Positions 1 through 9,229 of a stretch of DNA of 64,000 nucleotides are shown here, piece after piece. Numbering within the stretch: position 1 is the first letter of the stretch; each line of letters starts with the position of its first letter. This stretch comes from Armatimonadota bacterium (GTDB lineage: Bacteria; Armatimonadota; Fimbriimonadia; Fimbriimonadales; Fimbriimonadaceae): positions 372,001 to 436,000 of the forward strand of contig JBAXHT010000002.1 of assembly GCA_037138755.1 (NCBI GenBank). The letters are read 5' to 3'. Made by a program: the position numbers and the translations under genes. The notes under the pieces are model-generated. The model made no database searches. It saw only the letters and a program-made list of their open reading frames with translations, and had not been told where the DNA came from.

Positions 1-313
1 CGTAGTCGCCACTTCCCATTAAGGAGTTTGAATACATGTTCTCAGAAAGTCCAATCGGTACTTTGAGAATGTATTCATCCGTCTGCGGAACATAGCGGAG
101 AATCATCGACGCTACACGGCTTCGGGATCGCTGCCGACGAAGACGAATTTCGTCAAAGCGGACACCAGAATCCATCATTGAAGCGACTTGCTTGGGTCGA
201 ACGATGAGTTGGCCCGTGAACTCACGAACGCCAGCTACCTGGGTGAACTGACCGAAGCTAACCGAAGCCAGCCCGAAGACGACAAGCGAGACTGGAAATG
301 ATCTCTTAAACAT
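1..313 (-). CDS. N-terminal part of a secreted protein, possibly a subtilase propeptide (cut by window edge)
   Basis: An open frame starts at an ATG at 313 and runs off the left edge after 104 codons. It begins with a signal peptide (MFKRSFPVSLVVFGLASVSF then GQ). The mature part contains TGQLIVRP, a basic stretch (LRRQRSRSR) and ends in ENMYSNSLMGSGDY. That layout resembles the propeptide-like N-terminus of secreted S8 serine proteases in related genomes, but no catalytic residue lies inside the window, so the family is a guess. It is transcribed leftwards, downstream of the RtcB gene and 66 bp from it. Confidence 0.6.
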   Translation of the reverse strand, partial: MFKRSFPVSLVVFGLASVSFGQFTQVAGVREFTGQLIVRPKQVASMMDSGVRFDEIRLRRQRSRSRVASMILRYVPQTDEYILKVPIGLSENMYSNSLMGSGDY

Positions 314-379
314 ACAATAACCTCTCCCGAAGAAGACTAACCCGGATTATATCGCAGGTCAGCCTCCAATCGGGTGGAT

Positions 380-1537
380 TCAGTCCTTGAATGGGTCTTT
401 TACATCAGCGCCTGCCATTGCCACACCCAAAGGCTTGAGCGTATGACGGATCCGAATCGTGTTCGAGTGGTGCTCCAGAACCCGGTGCAGTCGCTTGTAG
501 ACATGCGGAGCTTCGTCCACATCGCCTCCACGCACAACAACTCCACGGTCCTTGACCCACTTCGACATCATCTCTTTGGTGACGCGCCCGGATTCGCCCC
601 GCTTACCCTTTGCGGCAGTGCGAGACATTACGCGGCCTGCGCCGTGAACAGTTGAGTACAAGGCTTCCTTCGATTCTGGAGAATCGACTCCTTCTAGGAT
701 GACTGAGTCATCGCCCATCGAGCCGCCCACGAATCCGAGCTGGCCGGGAAACGCCGGAGTTGCTCCCTTCCGGACAACCCAATACTCCTCGCCATCGTGA
801 GTTTCTTGCCACGCGAAGTTGTGGTGGTTGTGAACCTCTTCGACAATCGTTCCGCCGAGAATCTTGGCGACCCGGGCGCAAACCCAATCACGACCCGCAT
901 AGGCATACCGCCCCGCAAGCTCCATTGCTTCGACGTACTCGCGACCTGAATCCTTCTCGGTTGAGAGCCAGCTGATGCCATTACTCACTTGTCCCTCGCC
1001 AGCAGCAAGGTCCATGTAGTACTGGGCAATGCCGTGGCCGAGGCCACGCGAGCCAAAGTGCACTCCGATCCAGATACGATCAAGTTCATCGACGAAAACA
1101 TCGACGTAGTGATTTCCGCCGCCGATGGTGCCAAGCTGGTTCTGAGCCTTTTGCCTTCGGCTTTTCAGGGGTGGAAGCCGCCAAGCGTCGTGTTCGAAGA
1201 GTTCATGCTCCACAACTTCGTTGTTGTTCAGTCCCATTCCAAACGAGAGCTTTTTGAAGATCTCGTCCATTAAAGGGTTGATTTTGGCTTTGACTTTCCG
1301 CTCTTCGCAGTCAAGGCGAACAGCTTTGTTTCCGCAGGCAATATCGTAGCCGACGCCACTTGGAGAAATCCGATGACGGTAGGCGACAACTCCACCAATG
1401 GGAACGCCGTAGCCGACATGGTGGTCGGCCATGAGAGCGAGTCTTTCCGCGCCTGTCTCGCGGGCATTGTCGAGCTGTGTTAATGCTTCAGGGAAGACAG
1501 GATCTCCCCAGCATGGGATGTTTTCCAAATACTGCAT
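380..1537 (-). CDS. rtcB: RtcB-family RNA ligase
   Basis: RtcB enzymes join RNA 2',3'-cyclic phosphate (or 3'-phosphate) ends to 5'-OH ends using GTP and Mn2+, in RNA repair or tRNA splicing. The 385-residue protein carries the family hallmarks in order: GVGYDIACGNKAVR (metal-binding Cys), GTIGGGNHY, HFGSRGLGH, the HNHHN histidine cluster, VRKGATPAFPGQ, GGSMGDDS and near the end HGAGRVMSRTAAKG with the guanylylation-region His. Length fits the shorter bacterial RtcB form. The start is an ATG 42 bp upstream of the stop end of the cytochrome c peroxidase gene transcribed in the same direction. No RtcA or archease gene is adjacent. Confidence 0.93.
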   Translation of the reverse strand: MQYLENIPCWGDPVFPEALTQLDNARETGAERLALMADHHVGYGVPIGGVVAYRHRISPSGVGYDIACGNKAVRLDCEERKVKAKINPLMDEIFKKLSFGMGLNNNEVVEHELFEHDAWRLPPLKSRRQKAQNQLGTIGGGNHYVDVFVDELDRIWIGVHFGSRGLGHGIAQYYMDLAAGEGQVSNGISWLSTEKDSGREYVEAMELAGRYAYAGRDWVCARVAKILGGTIVEEVHNHHNFAWQETHDGEEYWVVRKGATPAFPGQLGFVGGSMGDDSVILEGVDSPESKEALYSTVHGAGRVMSRTAAKGKRGESGRVTKEMMSKWVKDRGVVVRGGDVDEAPHVYKRLHRVLEHHSNTIRIRHTLKPLGVAMAGADVKDPFKD

Positions 1538-1579
1538 GGGGGCACAAGGATAAGTAGACGCCCCCTGGCCCGCGAATGT

Positions 1580-2545
1580 TCACTCCCCTGTCAATCCGAC
1601 TTGCAAAAAATCCACCAGGGCGACTTTCTCTTGCTTCGTCAACTTCAGTTTTGGCAAAGCGCCCTCGTCTCCACCCCGGTCGTAGAATTCGACAACGTCT
1701 TCAAGCGACTCGAGCGTTCCGTTGTGCATGTACGGCGCCGTTCGCCCGATCCCTCGAAGGGATGGAATTCGCCAGAATCCTTTGTCCTTGGGGTTCTTGG
1801 TGAGGTCACCTCGACCATGATCCTCGCCGATAACGTACGACTGGGCGAGTCCAGTTTTGGCAAACGGATCCGCACCAGGAATTGTTGCCCTGGTGAAGTG
1901 TGGTCCCGAGTGGCAAGTCGTGCACTGCCCCTTGCCTTTGAAGATGGCGAGTCCCTGCTGAGCAACCAAAGAAAGCGCCTTTTTGTCCCCCTTGACGAAC
2001 CGATCGAATGGCGTTTCGTTTTCAGTTAGGGTCCTCACGTAGGTCGCAAGTGCCATGGCGACTCGTTCCTTCGTGATCTCTTTCGTTCCAAACGCCTGCT
2101 CAAACAGTGGTTCGTAATTTGCCTTTCGGAGCCTCTCGGGGACTTCCTTCAAGGAGAGATTCATCTCCATCGGGTGTTCAATCGGCATCAAAACTTGTTC
2201 TTCGAGAGTCTTCACCCGACCATCCCAGAACAATTGCGGCTGATATCCAGATCCTATTAAGCTAGGGCTGTGGCGAGTGAGAGCTTCTTTTGTGTCTCCG
2301 ATATTGACGGTTCGTCCATCGCTGAAGCCGGCGGGTTCATTGTGACACCAGGAGCAAGGAGTCTGCCGGGTTTTGCTCAGCGCGCGCTCTTCAAAGAGGC
2401 GTCGCCCAAGTTCGGCTTTTGCTGCGGTGTAAGGATTTGTCTTGGGAAACGGCACCGGCCCTGGTGTTCCCAGCGCATACGGATCAGCCGAGATTCCGGC
2501 GATTCCGATTGATGCGCAAGCAATTACCAAGAGTCCGCGAAGCAT
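1580..2545 (-). CDS. Di-haem cytochrome c peroxidase / MauG family protein
   Basis: Periplasmic di-haem peroxidases reduce H2O2 with electrons from small cytochromes; MauG relatives do oxidative protein modification. The 321-residue protein starts with a signal peptide (MLRGLLVIACASIGIAGIS) and has two c-type haem motifs, CSWCH and CTTCH, the usual spacing for the family, plus ELGRRLFEERALS before haem 1 and APYMHNGTLESLEDVVEFYDRGG near the C-terminus, both typical. An upstream in-frame ATG at 2560 would add five residues; I chose 2545 because the signal peptide starts there. The inverted repeat of the DUF559 cassette begins about 50 bp upstream, so the original promoter may have been displaced. 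Confidence 0.9.
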   Translation of the reverse strand: MLRGLLVIACASIGIAGISADPYALGTPGPVPFPKTNPYTAAKAELGRRLFEERALSKTRQTPCSWCHNEPAGFSDGRTVNIGDTKEALTRHSPSLIGSGYQPQLFWDGRVKTLEEQVLMPIEHPMEMNLSLKEVPERLRKANYEPLFEQAFGTKEITKERVAMALATYVRTLTENETPFDRFVKGDKKALSLVAQQGLAIFKGKGQCTTCHSGPHFTRATIPGADPFAKTGLAQSYVIGEDHGRGDLTKNPKDKGFWRIPSLRGIGRTAPYMHNGTLESLEDVVEFYDRGGDEGALPKLKLTKQEKVALVDFLQVGLTGE

Positions 2546-2593
2546 AGATTTATGATACACGCTAAATCCACCCCGGAGGGTTGACTCCGGCCT

Positions 2594-2636
2594 CCCTTGC
2601 CCCCTGAGGGGGAAAGGGGTTGGGGGTTAGGGGGTT
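2594..2636. repeat. Left inverted repeat of DUF559 cassette
   Basis: This 43-bp C/G-tract repeat matches the reverse complement of 3043-3085 with a single mismatch. It contains an internal palindrome CCCCCTGAGGGGG and a G-tract GGGGGTTAGGGGG. It is itself bracketed by GACTCCGG at 2583-2590 and CCGGAGTC at 2644-2651, so the end can fold into a larger hairpin. It lies just downstream of the DUF559 stop codon. Confidence 0.92.
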
Positions 2637-2649
2637 CCAGCTGCCGGAG

Positions 2650-3036
2650 TCAGTCGGCGGAAGCGCTCAGCTCCAAAGCACGAGCTTGACAGAACTTCTC
2701 CAGCTCCCGAATCCAGTCCGACTCAACCGGGCCGTACACTTCAAAAAACTCCACATTTGGAATCCGAAAGGTCACGATCCGCTTGGTTAACAGGTACGCA
2801 TCCCGCCGCGCATCTGCTACAGGGTCATGCTGCTCGCCGTCAAACTCGACGCAAAGCAACAACTCATGACAATAGAAGTCGAGCGTGTAAGGAGGCAAGG
2901 GATGCTGCCGACGAAATCTGTAGCCCAGGAAGGACTTCTTCAGAACTCTCCATGCCACTTCTTCTGCAACTGAAGGACTGTTGCGGAGTTCACGGGCACG
3001 TTCGATAGGCGGTCTTGCCTTTCGTTTTGGACGCAA
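2650..3036 (-). CDS. DUF559 (Vsr/REase-like fold) endonuclease-domain protein
   Basis: A 128-residue protein of the DUF559 family, a stand-alone domain related to the very-short-patch-repair/restriction endonuclease fold. Typical motifs are RARELRNSPSVAEEVAWRVL, the core RFRRQHPLPPYTLDFYC with the Asp, VEFDGEQHDP (acidic residue plus QH) and RRDAYL followed by the strand VTFRIPNVEF. These match the D...E-x-D/G-x-Q pattern expected of a nuclease core. The start is TTG at 3036, only 6 bp inside the right inverted repeat, with no visible ribosome-binding site. The gene fills the space between the two 43-bp repeats and little else, so gene and repeats behave as a unit. Biochemical activity of the family is not established. 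Confidence 0.9.
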   Translation of the reverse strand: MRPKRKARPPIERARELRNSPSVAEEVAWRVLKKSFLGYRFRRQHPLPPYTLDFYCHELLLCVEFDGEQHDPVADARRDAYLLTKRIVTFRIPNVEFFEVYGPVESDWIRELEKFCQARALELSASAD

Positions 3037-3042
3037 GTTTTA

Positions 3043-3085
3043 AACCCCCTAACCCCCAGCCCCTTTCCCCCTCAGGGGGCAAGGG
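3043..3085. repeat. Right inverted repeat of DUF559 cassette; encodes the nuoF C-terminus
   Basis: This is the 43-bp partner of 2594-2636 (42 of 43 positions match when reverse complemented). It overlaps the last 14 bases of nuoF: the final residues and the TGA stop of nuoF are read from the repeat itself (CCCCTTGCCCCCTGA on the minus strand). The element therefore ended in, or replaced, the 3' end of nuoF. Confidence 0.92.
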
Positions 3086-4394
3086 GAGCTAGCTCGCGAG
3101 CCTCTTTGGAGGTCACAGGACTCTTTCCGTGCTCGATCCAGTATTCAAACTCTTCAGGGAATTGTCGGATGAATGCTTTCATAGGCCAAGCCGCCGCATC
3201 TCCCAACGCGCAGAACGAGCGACCTTCGACGTTATTCGCCACTTCGGTCAAAAGATCCATATCGCCCTTCTGTCCTCCACCAGCGACGATGCGATCCATG
3301 ATCTGCACCATCCAACGGGTGCCTTCGCGGCAAGGCGTACATTTGCCGCACGATTCGTTGGCGTAGAAGTGCGCAGTTCGCCAGGCAAGCATAACAATGT
3401 CCGTGTGCTCGTTAAAGAACATGCATCCACCCGAGCCGACCATGGACTTGACTTCGCCCATTTCTTCGTAGCCGATGATTGCAACATCGACGGCGTCCGG
3501 CTTGATGACCGGCATCGAGGAACCACCTGGAATACACGCCTTCAGCTTGCCTCCGCGCACTCCACCCGCCATCTCTAAAAGTTCTTTGAGCGGAGTTCCA
3601 AACTCGATCTCGTAGTTCCCAGGCTTGTTGACATGCCCGCTCACCGAGAAGATCTTGGTTCCCCGCGAGTTCTTGGTTGAAGCACCCAGAGTCGCGTACC
3701 ACTCGCCACCGCGACCCACGATGTGAGGAACACAGGAATAACTCTCAACATTGTTAATCAACGTCGGTCGCTCCCAAACTCCGCTGACGGTTGGAAGCGG
3801 TGCGTGTGGGAACTTGAGTCGGGGCATACCCCTCTCGCCCATGAGCGACGACATCAACGCAGACTCTTCGCCGCACTCGTAAGATCCCGCGCCAAGGTGG
3901 ATGTGCAGGTCGTAGCAAAAATCAGTTCCAAGGATGTTCTTACCGAGCAAATTGTTCGCATAGGCCTCGTCGATTGCCTTGCGTAGCGCCTTGGCGGCAT
4001 CAATGAACTCGCCGCGAATGTAGATGTAGCCGACATCGCCCTGCACCGCGTAGCCCGCAATCGTCATGCCCTCAATGAGCTGAAAAGGAGCAGTCTCCAT
4101 CAGCATCTTGTCCTTAAACGTGCCGGGCTCACCCTCATCGGCATTGCAGACAACGTAGTGTGGCTTTGTCTTTTCTTTCGGAAGACCATTCCACTTGATC
4201 CAGCTTGGGAATCCTGCTCCACCGCGACCACGAAGCCCCGAAGTCTTGACCTCGTCGATGACAGCCTGTCGCTCCATCTTTAGCGCCTTCTCCAGCCCCG
4301 AATAGCCCCCAACTTTTTTGTATCCCGCAAGCGTTTGGGACGCAGGATCGTCGGAGTGCTTCAACAGGAGCTTGTACTCTGCCATATCTATCAA
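3072..4394 (-). CDS. nuoF: NADH-quinone oxidoreductase subunit F
   Basis: NuoF is the NADH- and FMN-binding subunit of respiratory complex I and carries iron-sulfur centre N3. The 440-residue protein has GLRGRGGAGFPSWIKW (NADH/FMN site), CNADEGEPGTFKD, the FMN-site GAGSYECGEESALMSSL, and the 4Fe-4S ligands ESCGKCTPCREGT plus a later SFCALGD. Length is normal. The extreme C-terminus (APLAP then stop) comes from the inverted repeat of the neighbouring DUF559 cassette. Its usual partner nuoE is 2.6 kb upstream, separated by two prepilin-lipoprotein pairs, instead of being directly adjacent. Confidence 0.96.
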   Translation of the reverse strand: MIDMAEYKLLLKHSDDPASQTLAGYKKVGGYSGLEKALKMERQAVIDEVKTSGLRGRGGAGFPSWIKWNGLPKEKTKPHYVVCNADEGEPGTFKDKMLMETAPFQLIEGMTIAGYAVQGDVGYIYIRGEFIDAAKALRKAIDEAYANNLLGKNILGTDFCYDLHIHLGAGSYECGEESALMSSLMGERGMPRLKFPHAPLPTVSGVWERPTLINNVESYSCVPHIVGRGGEWYATLGASTKNSRGTKIFSVSGHVNKPGNYEIEFGTPLKELLEMAGGVRGGKLKACIPGGSSMPVIKPDAVDVAIIGYEEMGEVKSMVGSGGCMFFNEHTDIVMLAWRTAHFYANESCGKCTPCREGTRWMVQIMDRIVAGGGQKGDMDLLTEVANNVEGRSFCALGDAAAWPMKAFIRQFPEEFEYWIEHGKSPVTSKEARELAPLAP

Positions 4395-4556
4395 TTTACC
4401 TCGCTTGTTTAACGTCCGTTAGCGCAAATGGCAGCACAATCCCGCGGTGTTGGGAACTCCAAACGCACCTTGACCAGTACTGAAACCAATCGCACACCGC
4501 AAGGCGCGATTATTTGTTGCATTAGAAACTTGAGATCGTGATTTTGGAAAGAAATC

Positions 4557-5504
4557 ATGAGACAACAAAACCGAGCATTCACGCTCATCGAACTTCTCGT
4601 TGTGATCGCGATCATCGCGATCCTCGCCGCGATCCTCTTCCCTGTGTTTGCGCAAGCAAAAGCCGCCGCGAAGAAGACCCAGGCCCTATCAAATGTAAAG
4701 CAAATGGGCACGGCGTTTGCGATTTACTCGTCTGACGCAGATGATCTTTATCCGATCTGTGGATATGACCCAGTTGCGGGCTGGTTACAAGGTTACAACA
4801 TGGATGCGCCAAGTAACTGGCGAACGAACAGCGCGACCTATATCGAAGCAGTCAGTACAGCTTGGGCAAACTCGACCGAGCCTTACAAAAAGAACTGGCA
4901 AATGCTGGAGACACCTGGCGGTGTCGACTACCGCCCCAGTTCGATCAACTATGCAGCAGGAATCCGCCCGTTTGCCAAGGTCGGCTTCACCTACAATGGC
5001 TTGCTCACGGGGTTCAGCGGTACGGCGGTCAACTCCCCTAGCCAGCTGATTCTTCTCAGCCAACTTCGAGGAAATCTGAACCAGAACGGTATCGCCTTTG
5101 AGAGTCCTTGGCTGAACTGCCCCCAGCGTGCGGCGAACTGCACCTATGTCCCCAGCTCTGCCACTTGTGGTGGTGCAACGAACGGGCAGTGGAGCGAGAC
5201 TTGGGCACCTGCCAGCGCTGCTAATCGCGTTCCAACCTTCTGGGTTCATGGACGAGGTATGGTCAACGTTTTCACCGACACTTCGGCGAAGATTCGTCGG
5301 ATGGGCGGCAATACGCGGGCTCCAGGAGTAACCACGGGTACGGTCCTGAGCGATTTCCGAACCGATCCGTTCTACAACTACTCGGCGACCGGTCAAGCGA
5401 ACGGAGAATGGCAAGATTCCAACTTCTGCCACTCACTTCTGTTTCAGCCTGACTTCGACTTCCAGAACTTCGGAACCCCTGTCAGGTACGGCAAGGCATT
5501 ATGA
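4557..5504 (+). CDS. Type II/IV prepilin-like protein with class III leader
   Basis: A 315-residue secreted or surface pseudopilin. The short basic leader MRQQNRA is followed by the prepilin peptidase site and hydrophobic helix FTLIELLVVIAIIAILAAI, with the methylated Phe and Glu+5 conserved, then LFPVFAQAKAAAKK and KQMGTAFAIYSSDADDLYP, typical of the large prepilin-like families of Armatimonadota and Planctomycetota. The C-terminal globular domain is not recognised. Its stop overlaps the start of a small lipoprotein gene (TGA inside ATGATG), implying translational coupling. A second, divergent copy of the same pair lies head-on at 5752-6902, with near-identical DNA over the leader and helix. 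Confidence 0.9.
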   Translation: MRQQNRAFTLIELLVVIAIIAILAAILFPVFAQAKAAAKKTQALSNVKQMGTAFAIYSSDADDLYPICGYDPVAGWLQGYNMDAPSNWRTNSATYIEAVSTAWANSTEPYKKNWQMLETPGGVDYRPSSINYAAGIRPFAKVGFTYNGLLTGFSGTAVNSPSQLILLSQLRGNLNQNGIAFESPWLNCPQRAANCTYVPSSATCGGATNGQWSETWAPASAANRVPTFWVHGRGMVNVFTDTSAKIRRMGGNTRAPGVTTGTVLSDFRTDPFYNYSATGQANGEWQDSNFCHSLLFQPDFDFQNFGTPVRYGKAL

Positions 5505-5707
5505 TGAAGCGGACGCTTGCTCTCGCCATCCTTGTCGGCAGCTCGGTACTAGTTGGCTGCTCTGGTAGTGACCCGGAACCCGTTGTTGGAAACGCACCGG
5601 GCATTTCCGACACATCAAAAGGCGAGGAATCCCCCGAGGTTCAAGCCAGAACAAAAGAAAAGCAAGCTACGCAACCGGGTTCAAACTCCCAGTTTGGACG
5701 CGACTAA
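5501..5707 (+). CDS. Small lipoprotein coupled to prepilin
   Basis: A 68-residue protein with a lipoprotein signal peptide: MMKRTLALAILVGSSVLVGC, where LVGC is the lipobox. The mature part is short, polar and low in hydrophobics, so probably unstructured. Start ATG at 5501 overlaps the prepilin stop; a second in-frame ATG follows at 5504. No family recognised. The same prepilin-then-small-lipoprotein arrangement recurs on the other strand at 5752-5970, suggesting the two products work together, for example as an assembly helper at the membrane; that is inference from context. Confidence 0.75.
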   Translation: MMKRTLALAILVGSSVLVGCSGSDPEPVVGNAPGISDTSKGEESPEVQARTKEKQATQPGSNSQFGRD

Positions 5708-5715
5708 AAGAAAGA

Positions 5716-5739
5716 GACCCCCAGCCGAAACTAGGGGTC
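5716..5739 (-). terminator. Intrinsic terminator between convergent lipoprotein genes
   Basis: GACCCC (5716-5721) pairs with GGGGTC (5734-5739). On the minus strand the hairpin is followed by a T-rich TCTCTTTCTTTT run, so it serves mainly the leftward lipoprotein gene. Confidence 0.65.
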
Positions 5740-5751
5740 AGCGCTAACGGG

Positions 5752-5966
5752 CTATTCGCCTTTGCTTGCTGGAGGTTCTCCAGCAGGCATGGGTGTTCCA
5801 GCACCTCCACCTCCACCACCAGCTCCAGGAGTAATTCCCTTTTCGATCTTTGGCTTTTCCGGCGGAGTGAGAGTGCTCGGGTTAATTTCGCCCGTCTTAG
5901 AGTCACTTTCGGCTGAAGAACACCCGATGAGTGCACAACCGACTGCAAGCAATAAAATCAGACTCC

Positions 5967-5970
<4 letters not shown>
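5752..5970 (-). CDS. Small lipoprotein with glycine-rich linker, coupled to prepilin
   Basis: A 72-residue lipoprotein: MRSLILLLAVGCALIGCSSA with the lipobox LIGC. The mature region is Pro/Gly/Ser rich with a run of six glycines (GAGGGGGGAGTP), probably flexible. I start it at the ATG at 5970 because it forms an ATGA overlap with the stop of the upstream prepilin gene; an in-frame ATG at 5991 would add seven residues and spoil the signal peptide. It mirrors the lipoprotein at 5501-5707 in position and design but the mature sequences are not obviously alike. Confidence 0.75.
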
Positions 5971-6902
<932 letters not shown>

Positions 6903-7033
6903 ATGAATGCCTTGAGAGAAGCGTTTCCCTCAGGGACATTCTAAGGCAAGTTCAACAAAATTGAAAGAGGAAAATCAAAAAAAGGGAACTGTATCGGGCA
7001 GGCCAAAGATTCCAATCCACAATAAGATTATCG

Positions 7034-7663
7034 CTACCGAATCGCACCGATGCGCTCCTCTGCCTTCAACTGAACCTGCACGATCTGGTCTGCCATTTTC
7101 ACAACCGTGCTTTCTTCGCTTGCACGTAATTCATCCAGCAAAGCGTCAATTGACTTCTCGTCCACTGGGCCGAAATACCTATCACCGACCTGAACAACCG
7201 GAGCTCGGTCGCAGGCATTCAAACACTCGACTTCTTCGAGCATAAACATGCCGTCGGCGGTCGTCTCGCCATTCTTGATTCCCAGCTTCTTGGTCACGTA
7301 ATCGCGAATCCGGTAAGCCGAGTTGAAATGGCAGGACAGGCATGTGCAAACCTCGATCTTGTGCCGACCAGGGTTGTGCACGGTGTTATACATCGAATAA
7401 AAGGTCGCGACACCCTGGACCTCTGCATAGCTCCGCTGCAAGCGATGAGCCACTTCAGCAATCGCATCACCATCCAAAAACCCGCCGTACTCGCGTTGAG
7501 CAATCCAAAGTCCAGGCAAGATGCAAGCCTTCTGGTTCGGATAGTGGGTCTTTAGGGCATCCAGCTCCTTGATCCCTTGCTCCGAAAACCGCAGATTCAA
7601 CTCATCGGCCGATGGCGGCATCGGGCGCTCATTATGGGCTCCCAGCTGTATCAATTCGCTCAT
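7034..7663 (-). CDS. nuoE: NADH-quinone oxidoreductase subunit E
   Basis: NuoE is the thioredoxin-fold [2Fe-2S] (N1a) subunit of complex I and sits against NuoF. In the 209-residue protein the four cysteine ligands are seen as VCTCLSC and ECLNAC, with EVQGVATFYSMY and ADGMFMLEEV in typical places. A C-terminal tail of about 30 residues (EESTVVKMADQIVQVQLKAE) extends past the usual end. ATG start at 7663 is divergent from the zinc-ribbon gene. Downstream, nuoF lies beyond an interval with the two prepilin pairs, so a classical nuoEF operon has been split here. Confidence 0.95.
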   Translation of the reverse strand: MSELIQLGAHNERPMPPSADELNLRFSEQGIKELDALKTHYPNQKACILPGLWIAQREYGGFLDGDAIAEVAHRLQRSYAEVQGVATFYSMYNTVHNPGRHKIEVCTCLSCHFNSAYRIRDYVTKKLGIKNGETTADGMFMLEEVECLNACDRAPVVQVGDRYFGPVDEKSIDALLDELRASEESTVVKMADQIVQVQLKAEERIGAIR

Positions 7664-7717
7664 GCCAAAAGCGTACCTTTTGGAGCCGAGCTAGGGCATA
7701 ATCACGATCAAATCATC

Positions 7718-8146
7718 ATGCAAGTCTGTCCACGTTGCGCCCGAGAAAACGAAGACGATATCCGCTTCTGCGGTCGCTGCGGACTCGACTTTGCCGAATA
7801 CGCCCGTCACCAACAGAGGCCGACGACCGACGAAACCCGATTTTGCTACAAGCACCCCAAAGAAGCCACCAACCTCAGTTGCGGTCGTTGCGACAAACCG
7901 CTCTGCACCAAGTGCGCCCAAATTGGCTCGGCAGGTCCGCGCTGCCCGGAGTGCGCGAAGCACAACATCGAATTCCGCCCCGCTGCAGTGCTTCACCAGG
8001 CCAAGAGCAACGTCAAGGGACTCGCCCGAATGGGCCCCTGGGGAATCTACATCCTAGTCTTCTGCGTCATCTCAATCCTCGGATTTATCCGCAGCGGCTG
8101 CAACTCAACTCCGTCAGAGCCGCCTGCGGTCGAGCAACGCAACTAG
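7718..8146 (+). CDS. Zinc-ribbon / B-box zinc-finger protein with one membrane segment
   Basis: A 142-residue protein with an N-terminal zinc ribbon (CPRCARENEDDIRFCGRCG), then a B-box-like finger (CYKHP...LSCGRCDKPLCTKC followed by PRCPEC), and one C-terminal transmembrane helix (GPWGIYILVFCVISILGFI). Such proteins are common small membrane-anchored zinc fingers of unknown job, often N-terminal to rhomboid-like or TM modules. I start at ATG 7718, where the first CxxC begins; in-frame codons upstream lack finger motifs and would run antisense into the nuoE start. The last four bases overlap the convergent TlpA-like gene. Confidence 0.8.
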   Translation: MQVCPRCARENEDDIRFCGRCGLDFAEYARHQQRPTTDETRFCYKHPKEATNLSCGRCDKPLCTKCAQIGSAGPRCPECAKHNIEFRPAAVLHQAKSNVKGLARMGPWGIYILVFCVISILGFIRSGCNSTPSEPPAVEQRN

Positions 8147-9222
8147 CCCCCAAACTCGCGGAGTCGGCCTTCCATCTCACCTCGAGTCTGGTCGTCCACT
8201 CGCTTGTCCGTCTTGGCAAGCTCAAGCGCCTTTTTCTGGGTCGTGATTGCTTTGGCTTTATCACCCGAGCGCCACAGTGCGAGCGCATAGGTGTCCATGT
8301 TCATCGCGTTCGTCGGGTCGAGCTTCATCATCTTCTCACCGAGCTTAACGGCCGCCTTATAGCCCGCCGCGTCCGTTACACCTGGATTCTCCACAACGTC
8401 CCAGATCACTTGGTTGATCATCATCGGGTCGTTCATCTCGGGCAGACCAGCCATTTTGTTCAGAAGCTTATCAACACCACCAAGCTTGCCCATGTTTCGG
8501 GCCGCTAGTTCCATGCTCCCCAGCATCACGCGCATTTTCGGTTCCTTGGCCCATACTTTCTCGATTTCGGCAAGAGCTCCCTTGAAGTCTTGCTTCGCGA
8601 AGAGCTTTTGAATCGGATCGAACTTCTTCTGCATTTCCGCTTGCATCTGCATCTCGGCAGCCTCCGCTTTCTTTGCATCCTCGCGAGCCTTCTTTGCCTT
8701 AGCTAAATCATATTTTCCGGTCAGAACTTGATCGACAGCTTCTTCAAGCCCCGCCATTGGGTGCCCGATCCAAGCAACCGTTCCGCTGCCATCAATCACA
8801 AAAGCCGTCGGAATTCCGTTCTCGCCCGCCGCCTTCATCCAGTTGGTCGCCATGAACATCTCGGCGCCTTCGGTGGCAACGTTGTAGTCCATCTTCGCCC
8901 CGAAGTCCTTCACAAACGCCGGAACCTTAGTCTTGTAGTCGCCCGGCTGGCTCTCCCAAATTGAGACTCCGACAAAGTCGACCTTGCTACCGTACTTCTT
9001 CGCCATCTCGGTGAGGTGAGGAATCGTCTGTCGGCAAGGGCCACACCAAGTTGCCCAAAACTCAACAACAACCGGCTTCCCTTTGCCAAGCTCAACCGGC
9101 GATCCCTTCACCCAGTCGGTGACTTTGAGTTCAGGTGCCTTGTCTCCCACAGTCAGCGCGGCTTGAGCCGACACAGCGATGGAAAGAACGGCAAGAAGTG
9201 GAAGGAACCGCAACGGTTTCAT
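8143..9222 (-). CDS. TlpA-like thioredoxin with long helical/TPR-like tail
   Basis: A 359-residue exported thiol-disulfide protein. Signal peptide MKPLRFLPLLAVLSIAVSA; thioredoxin domain at about residues 25-165 with VVEFWATWCGPCRQTIPHL (active site CGPC), GIPTAFVIDGSGTVAWIGHP (cis-Pro loop). A charged Lys/Ala-rich helix (KAKKAREDAKKAEAAE) links to a repeat-like helical region ending ALALWRSGDKAKAITTQKKA, like a TPR. Start at 9222 gives exactly the same length as the paralogue at 57816-58895, which supports it; an upstream ATG at 9249 (preceded by AGGGA) would add nine residues and overlap the upstream gene. It follows that gene by 7 bp, so the two are probably co-transcribed. Confidence 0.88.
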   Translation of the reverse strand: MKPLRFLPLLAVLSIAVSAQAALTVGDKAPELKVTDWVKGSPVELGKGKPVVVEFWATWCGPCRQTIPHLTEMAKKYGSKVDFVGVSIWESQPGDYKTKVPAFVKDFGAKMDYNVATEGAEMFMATNWMKAAGENGIPTAFVIDGSGTVAWIGHPMAGLEEAVDQVLTGKYDLAKAKKAREDAKKAEAAEMQMQAEMQKKFDPIQKLFAKQDFKGALAEIEKVWAKEPKMRVMLGSMELAARNMGKLGGVDKLLNKMAGLPEMNDPMMINQVIWDVVENPGVTDAAGYKAAVKLGEKMMKLDPTNAMNMDTYALALWRSGDKAKAITTQKKALELAKTDKRVDDQTRGEMEGRLREFGG

Positions 9223-9229
9223 GTTCAAG

